A stretch of DNA of 64,000 bases from Labyrinthula sp. Ha. Taxonomy: Eukaryota > Sar > Bigyra > Labyrinthulida > Labyrinthulaceae. The stretch covers positions 1,798,001-1,862,000 of the forward strand of contig JAALGZ010000006.1 in NCBI GenBank assembly GCA_015227615.1. Direction: 5' to 3'. The translations under genes were made by a program, and so were the position numbers. Shown here one piece after another: positions 59,294 to 64,000 of the stretch; position 1 is the stretch's first letter; each line of letters starts with the position of its first letter. The notes beneath the pieces were generated by a model that did no database searches, was not told the origin of the DNA, and saw nothing but the letters and a program-made list of their open reading frames with translations.

Positions 59294-59491
59294 TTATTTT
59301 GTTTCGTTTTTCTGTGATCCAAGTATTACTGTGGTAAGAGCTGCAATCATGTATTTACTTGGTTCCTTCCGTTCGTCTTCGCATAACATAAGCACCGCCA
59401 TAAGCACAAATATAGCTCCTTTTCTCCATCCGAACTTGTTTAAGAAGAGCACTTTGTTGGGGAACGTGGCTTTATTGGAATACCTCAACAT
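59294..59491 (-). CDS. Possible small membrane protein (65 aa)
   Basis: An ATG-started frame of 65 residues on the minus strand, starting MLRYSNKATFPNKVLFLNKF, with two short hydrophobic stretches (GAIFVLMAVLML and YMIAALTTVILG) around a charged loop (CEDERKEPSK). Its stop is 20 bp from the SMC3 stop, in line with the very tight convergent ends elsewhere in this window. A frame of similar length is open on the plus strand here, but the minus-strand translation is better balanced. No family recognised. Confidence 0.4.
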   Translation of the reverse strand: MLRYSNKATFPNKVLFLNKFGWRKGAIFVLMAVLMLCEDERKEPSKYMIAALTTVILGSQKNETK

Positions 59492-62400
59492 CCACCTTCT
59501 CGGCTAAGATTCACTGTAACTAAAAACTTTAAGGATAATATCTAATTGTTTAAAAGTTCAATTCAACTAAGTAAACAGATGAGCAACCAAGCAACTATTG
59601 ACCAGTTCATTTGTTTCAGAATTGAACTTATTGACTTCGCTGTGAGGATGTGCTTCTGCTGGTAGTACTCCCCCAATTGAAAACGATATGTCATCTATAG
59701 CAGGTTTAAAACTGTTACATTGGGTAGTTCATTACCTCTACTAGAACAAGAATGCAAATGATATTCTAGCGAAGTTTCATTGTTCTACGCTAAAAGGGTA
59801 ATGAATTAGCTAAAACAATCAACCCCTTTGTGTGCCCTATCTCAGCTGCACCCCTACAGACTAGGAGCTTAGTAATTTTTATCAAAATTAAAAATTGGAG
59901 CGACACCACACGGTCTCCAACTATTGAGTTATGAAACAAGTTCATTGTTGAACATACGCTCAAGTATTTTCACATATCTTTATCATTTTTGTTGTAGTTG
60001 GGAAGTTTAAATCAATCTGTATGGTAGTGGTGGTATATTTAATGGCAGTTGGCAAGGGCAAGGTTCAACATAAGGGGGTGGCAATGTGGAACAGAATGTA
60101 AGACTGTTTCTATGGTACTTAGGTATCTCGTCTCCCTTAACCGGAGAAGAGCCTAGATGACCATACTGCCCTTGAGCTGTTGGCCAACACAGCATCATAG
60201 AATGATTTTCAAAATGGTTGTTGCAAAATTAGATGCTGGTCTTGCTTCATGGCTGTTGAAATAAATGCGATGTAATACTTTTGAAACTTCTCTCGAAGCA
60301 TCCCCCTGTGAGCTGGTTCTGCATTTGCGCCAATTACTTGTTTGGAGTTAATTAGATGATTTGAACTATTTCAGATTTGGTTTATAGTGTTGTACTTAGA
60401 GGTGCAAAGTGTGCCCTAGCTCAGTATATGTTTACTCGGACGTTTGAAGAATTTCTCGATGGACTAAGTTAGTTTGAGTAGATAGCGACAGTACACTGAG
60501 CGAGCAGAAAACGAGTAATGAGAAACTAATTGGAGATTTCAGTAGAATTGAGTTAGTATGTAGGGTTCCATGACTGATTCTTCAGGACTAAAAAAACTCC
60601 AAAAATTTGCTTTGAGGAATTTCGAGTTTGAAGAAGCTCAATGTCTCAATGAAAAGACCCCTCACTTGGTACCCTGGTTCTAGTGCAGATACTAGCATTT
60701 CAAATTTATTAATAATGAGTATTGAAAAAAAAATGAAGGTAACAGGAGATTTCCATAATAGTTTTTAAATCCAATCCATGGATAGGCACAGATACCACGC
60801 ACTAAAGTATTGAGTGGGAGCAAATATGTACTTTTTAGGGGCATATAGTTATGACATGACAGGAAACTAAAGCTCTTCGAGCAGTGCCATATGGTTTTTG
60901 CTCTTAGTTAGTTGGTTAGATTCGAGATCATAATATCTGCTACTATTCTTCCTATTTGATCATTATGTAGAGCACATGTATCTGACGATCAAAAATACGC
61001 TACCCCGACTAGAGATTCTATGAACAGAAATATTCATTTTCTTGTACCTATGGATCTTTTTGGGAGCCAAATTTTACTTTTTATGACTTTTTCTTTGGGT
61101 TTTCTTCATCCCCACCCAGTACGTAGTGCTTATTTTCTTAAACCAAAAAGAGGTCAACATGAGCAGTAAGGGCGCACAATCTATGGATTCTAGATAATTT
61201 TTACAAAGAAATGGGAACTCAAGACTGGTTTGGACTGTTACCGTTTTCCTGTTTGTTTGCTATATAGTTGTGCTTTCTTTATATGCAAATCATGAATGAT
61301 TTCAGGGGAAGTGTTTTGAACTCCCTTGTGGCTGATATTAAAATTCCCTATCTCTATAGTAGCCGTATATTTAATTTTCTGTACATACTTTCTTATACTG
61401 TGAACAACTTTGACTGCCATCAACCAATTTTTTGCATTATATGCTCTTGAACTCGACAGATCATTCTACTAGGGCTCACATCATGCAAAACTATGCTCTA
61501 AAACTCTTGGAAAGATTTGAGATTCACTATAAAACCAAATTTAGAATTTAGTAAAAGCTCTTGGAAGCTTTTACAATAAAGAAATAAGTTTACCGGCTAC
61601 ATCCAGTAGAAAATCATAAACTTACTGCGGATTATGAGGTCAAAATTCAATATCTCTTTCAAAAATCAGGAGTTTCCTCAAACCAACAAATCATTGTTCA
61701 CTATTTTTTGTGACACTTACTATTTCCGTGGTTATTTTTTACTCAAACTCACCCTGGGGTTCTTGTAATCACAGATCAATCTATGTCTTACGTGACCGTC
61801 CCAATAAAATGATCTTATAATCAACACCTTCTCTATGACCTTAAATGAAACTGTTTCAGGAAGCCAAATATTCAAATTAGTTTGATAATTTTACACCATG
61901 AGGAGCTCACCTAGAATTGATCATTTTTCTAAGTACCTTTGCGGATACTAAATTACTGAATCAGGGACATGCTTAGTCCACACCCGTAGTCAAGACGAGC
62001 ACTAAGGTTCCGAAGGTTTTAAATAGAGATCATGTTAGCTGCTGCAGCTAATTATATGTACCTTAGATAAATCATCATTTAGTCTTTTCGTATCACCTGG
62101 CATCTAATTAGATGCATTCGTTCGATGTTTGCTGGTCGACCCATTTTAAGGAAGTAACGTGCTCAACTAAAAAGCTCAGTTAAAGATCACAATGGTCCAA
62201 TGATATTATCACTGAATTCTTAGATATTACTTAAAGTTTCTAGGGTAAATTATGCGGTTCTTCTGCTTACTTTTTATTTAAAATCTTGAAGGCTACTATC
62301 AAGTATATTTACATAAGAATTTCTAGCTATTATTTGGTTCTTATGACTGATCATTCTTGTGATTGGTTTAAACAATGAAACAAGAGCGAGCTTATATTTT

Positions 62401-64000
62401 TTCAATGAATCTCCATAATTATCATTTTCAGTTGGTGTTCTGACTGTTTAGCCCTTTGTCTATAGTTTTGGAATTGAATTTATTACCGGGATAGTTTCTG
62501 TTGGGTAGAACCTGGGTTATAACATCACTATTCTATGCTATTTAACAATTTAGTAGGTAACTCAGAGTTTTTCCAAATAGTAATAAATCTACAATCCGAG
62601 GTCCATTGAACTGCATTTTAATTAACAGACACTCAAATTCTCTATTATACATCTCGGTTCTTTATATAACTACTACTTTACCATTTTGTACGACGATATA
62701 TTAAGGTGCCTGATTCAAGGTACTGCCAATTCCTAGAAGACATCTACATAGTTATCAAAGATGTGGAGTTATGAGTTAGAAGTGATACAGTGTTGATAAT
62801 CTCTTTTCAGAAATAAATTAGCCAGTTAAGAAGTCAACCGGACTCTTATTGAAATCCTTGATTTGACTTCCTTTTATTATAGTCGATAGTCGCAAATGTG
62901 CTTATTAGAGATTAGAAACCTGATTGTACTGGAATACCTCTTCCTTTAATTACTTCACTTCTTCGGTTGGCAGGGTGGTAATTTTATGTTAACAGAACTC
63001 GTTTTTCACATAGACATTTGTGGTAGTTTAAAAATTTTGTACCGTACCCTCCTCCAGGGAAGCATTTAATGCTGTATACCTTATCTGTAAGGATAGAAAC
63101 TGTTTATAGTGTCACTCTCCTTGATATCATGTTTACGTTATGTAACACCAAGAAGTGTTAAGTAAGATTCATAATTCTGCATAGTTGCCTTTGACTCATA
63201 TGAAAAGAATGTGGGACTCGACAAGGAACTAAATATAGTTAGAAACTGAAAGCATATTAACTATGTTATTTTTTTGATGGTCTCCGCCGTCACTTGTTGT
63301 ATCGCGATGGTATTTCACTTCTAGATGATAACACCTTTCTTAGTTCTTTAGAAACCACTATTCATACTCGCTACGATAATCTACGAAGTGGGACCAAATT
63401 AGCTTCAAATATGGATTTCTTTATTTATCCATGCCTTTATCTTCAATGCTGTTAAACACCCGCACAAATGGAGAACTTTCGCAGGAATATGGACAGACTT
63501 TATAAACACCTCAGAACAGCTTGAAACAGAGCGCGCGTATTTGATCCATGGGCTTGAGTAAAAGCTGCTCAAAGCATATGGCTTCTAAAAAGCACAGAAT
63601 ATTTATAAAAGGAACAATGCTATTATTTTACCACGTAACTTTGCGTGCAATAATGTTAGTGGATGATTTTTCCATCTTTGATATTCTTCGGTGCTCAGGC
63701 CTTATAGCATAACTATGTAAAATGGCTTCATGCTCGGTCGTTAACAATATTGTTATATATATATATATATATCAATATATGCATATATGCATATATATTG
63801 GAACAAATATAATTTTCATATGAGTTAGCGCTTGGAATTTGAAAACACTGGAATGAACCTTCAGAGTCTAACCCTTTCCTGGTAAGTAAGTTGGGAAAAT
63901 ACTCTGTGTATTTGTCCCTTGAGTTATTGGAATGAGTTTGATATCTTCCTTGGAATCATTGTAGGTTGTTAATGTTCTTTTTAAGTCATGTATCAGTCTT
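59492..64000. other. Gene-free AT-rich region
   Basis: About 4.5 kb with no supported gene. Two minus-strand frames (60007-60198, Pro-rich; 61238-61423, Lys/Ile-rich) are the best candidates for small genes but have no domain, intron or neighbour support. The right end carries a (TA)n tract. Confidence 0.45.
63754..63799. repeat. (TA)n and TATGCATA microsatellite
   Basis: A TA dinucleotide run of about 19 bp is followed by alternating ATATATGCAT units. This is simple sequence that can fold into a hairpin and is likely to be length-polymorphic. Confidence 0.85.

Noticed and set aside
60007-60198. Pro-rich 63-codon frame on the minus strand
   Set aside because: Looks coding in part but has no recognisable domain, acceptor or partner exon; left as unsupported.
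61238-61423. 60-codon minus-strand frame and an equally long plus-strand frame over the same bases
   Set aside because: Both strands are open equally well, so there is no reason to prefer either.
1-64000. CRISPR arrays, operons, rRNA or bacterial-type genes
   Set aside because: No regularly spaced direct repeats, no Shine-Dalgarno-led gene strings and no rRNA blocks were seen; introns show the DNA is eukaryotic nuclear.

Overview
This is nuclear DNA from a eukaryote, most likely a unicellular protist or alga. The evidence is AT-rich sequence, GT-AG introns splitting conserved reading frames, and eukaryote-specific proteins: SMC3 cohesin, an RNF10-type RING ligase, a SLC12 cation-chloride cotransporter and mitochondrial uL10. 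The standard genetic code fits. The lineage cannot be fixed from the sequence. A Ser/Pro/Thr-rich stalk on a leishmanolysin-like protease and a plant/algal-type wax-ester/DGAT acyltransferase hint at an algal or stramenopile-like protist, but this is weak. Only about a third of the window codes for protein, in tight islands separated by long AT-rich deserts. Where introns can be proved by protein continuity they are only 29-34 bp long (eight cases), which is the most distinctive property of the window.

Layout. 1-1850: end of a Rieske-type oxygenase facing an RNF10-like RING protein. 2270-5850: decayed LINE. 5850-10135: desert. 10136-17483: gene island with a half-size ABC transporter, a tiny spliced gene, a five-exon SLC12 transporter and a divergently transcribed LRR protein. 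18600-21450: fossil Ty1/copia retrotransposon. 22630-26953: tandem pair of cPLA2/PLB-like lipases. 27526-35140: desert holding an inverted-repeat element. 35141-36177: divergent pair of a mitochondrial FAM210/DUF1279 protein and a small unknown protein. 36600-40170: several short or broken gene candidates, including a relic that vaguely resembles Elongin A. 42085-46676: island with a membrane-anchored M8-like metalloprotease, a WS/DGAT acyltransferase, an LRR-bearing type I membrane protein and a WW-domain protein. 46711-47562: non-autonomous element with perfect 20-bp inverted ends, with a second, partial copy at 50872. 53860-59500: uL10m and SMC3, divergently transcribed, plus a possible small membrane protein. 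59500-64000: desert.

How the genes relate. The islands use short divergent promoters (97-110 bp in two cases) and very close convergent 3' ends (20-72 bp). Functions are mixed housekeeping (cohesin, mitochondrial translation, ion transport, ubiquitin signalling), lipid metabolism (two lipases, an acyltransferase, perhaps the sterol-type Rieske enzyme) and cell-surface proteins. I found no convincing defence system, CRISPR array, rRNA or tRNA.
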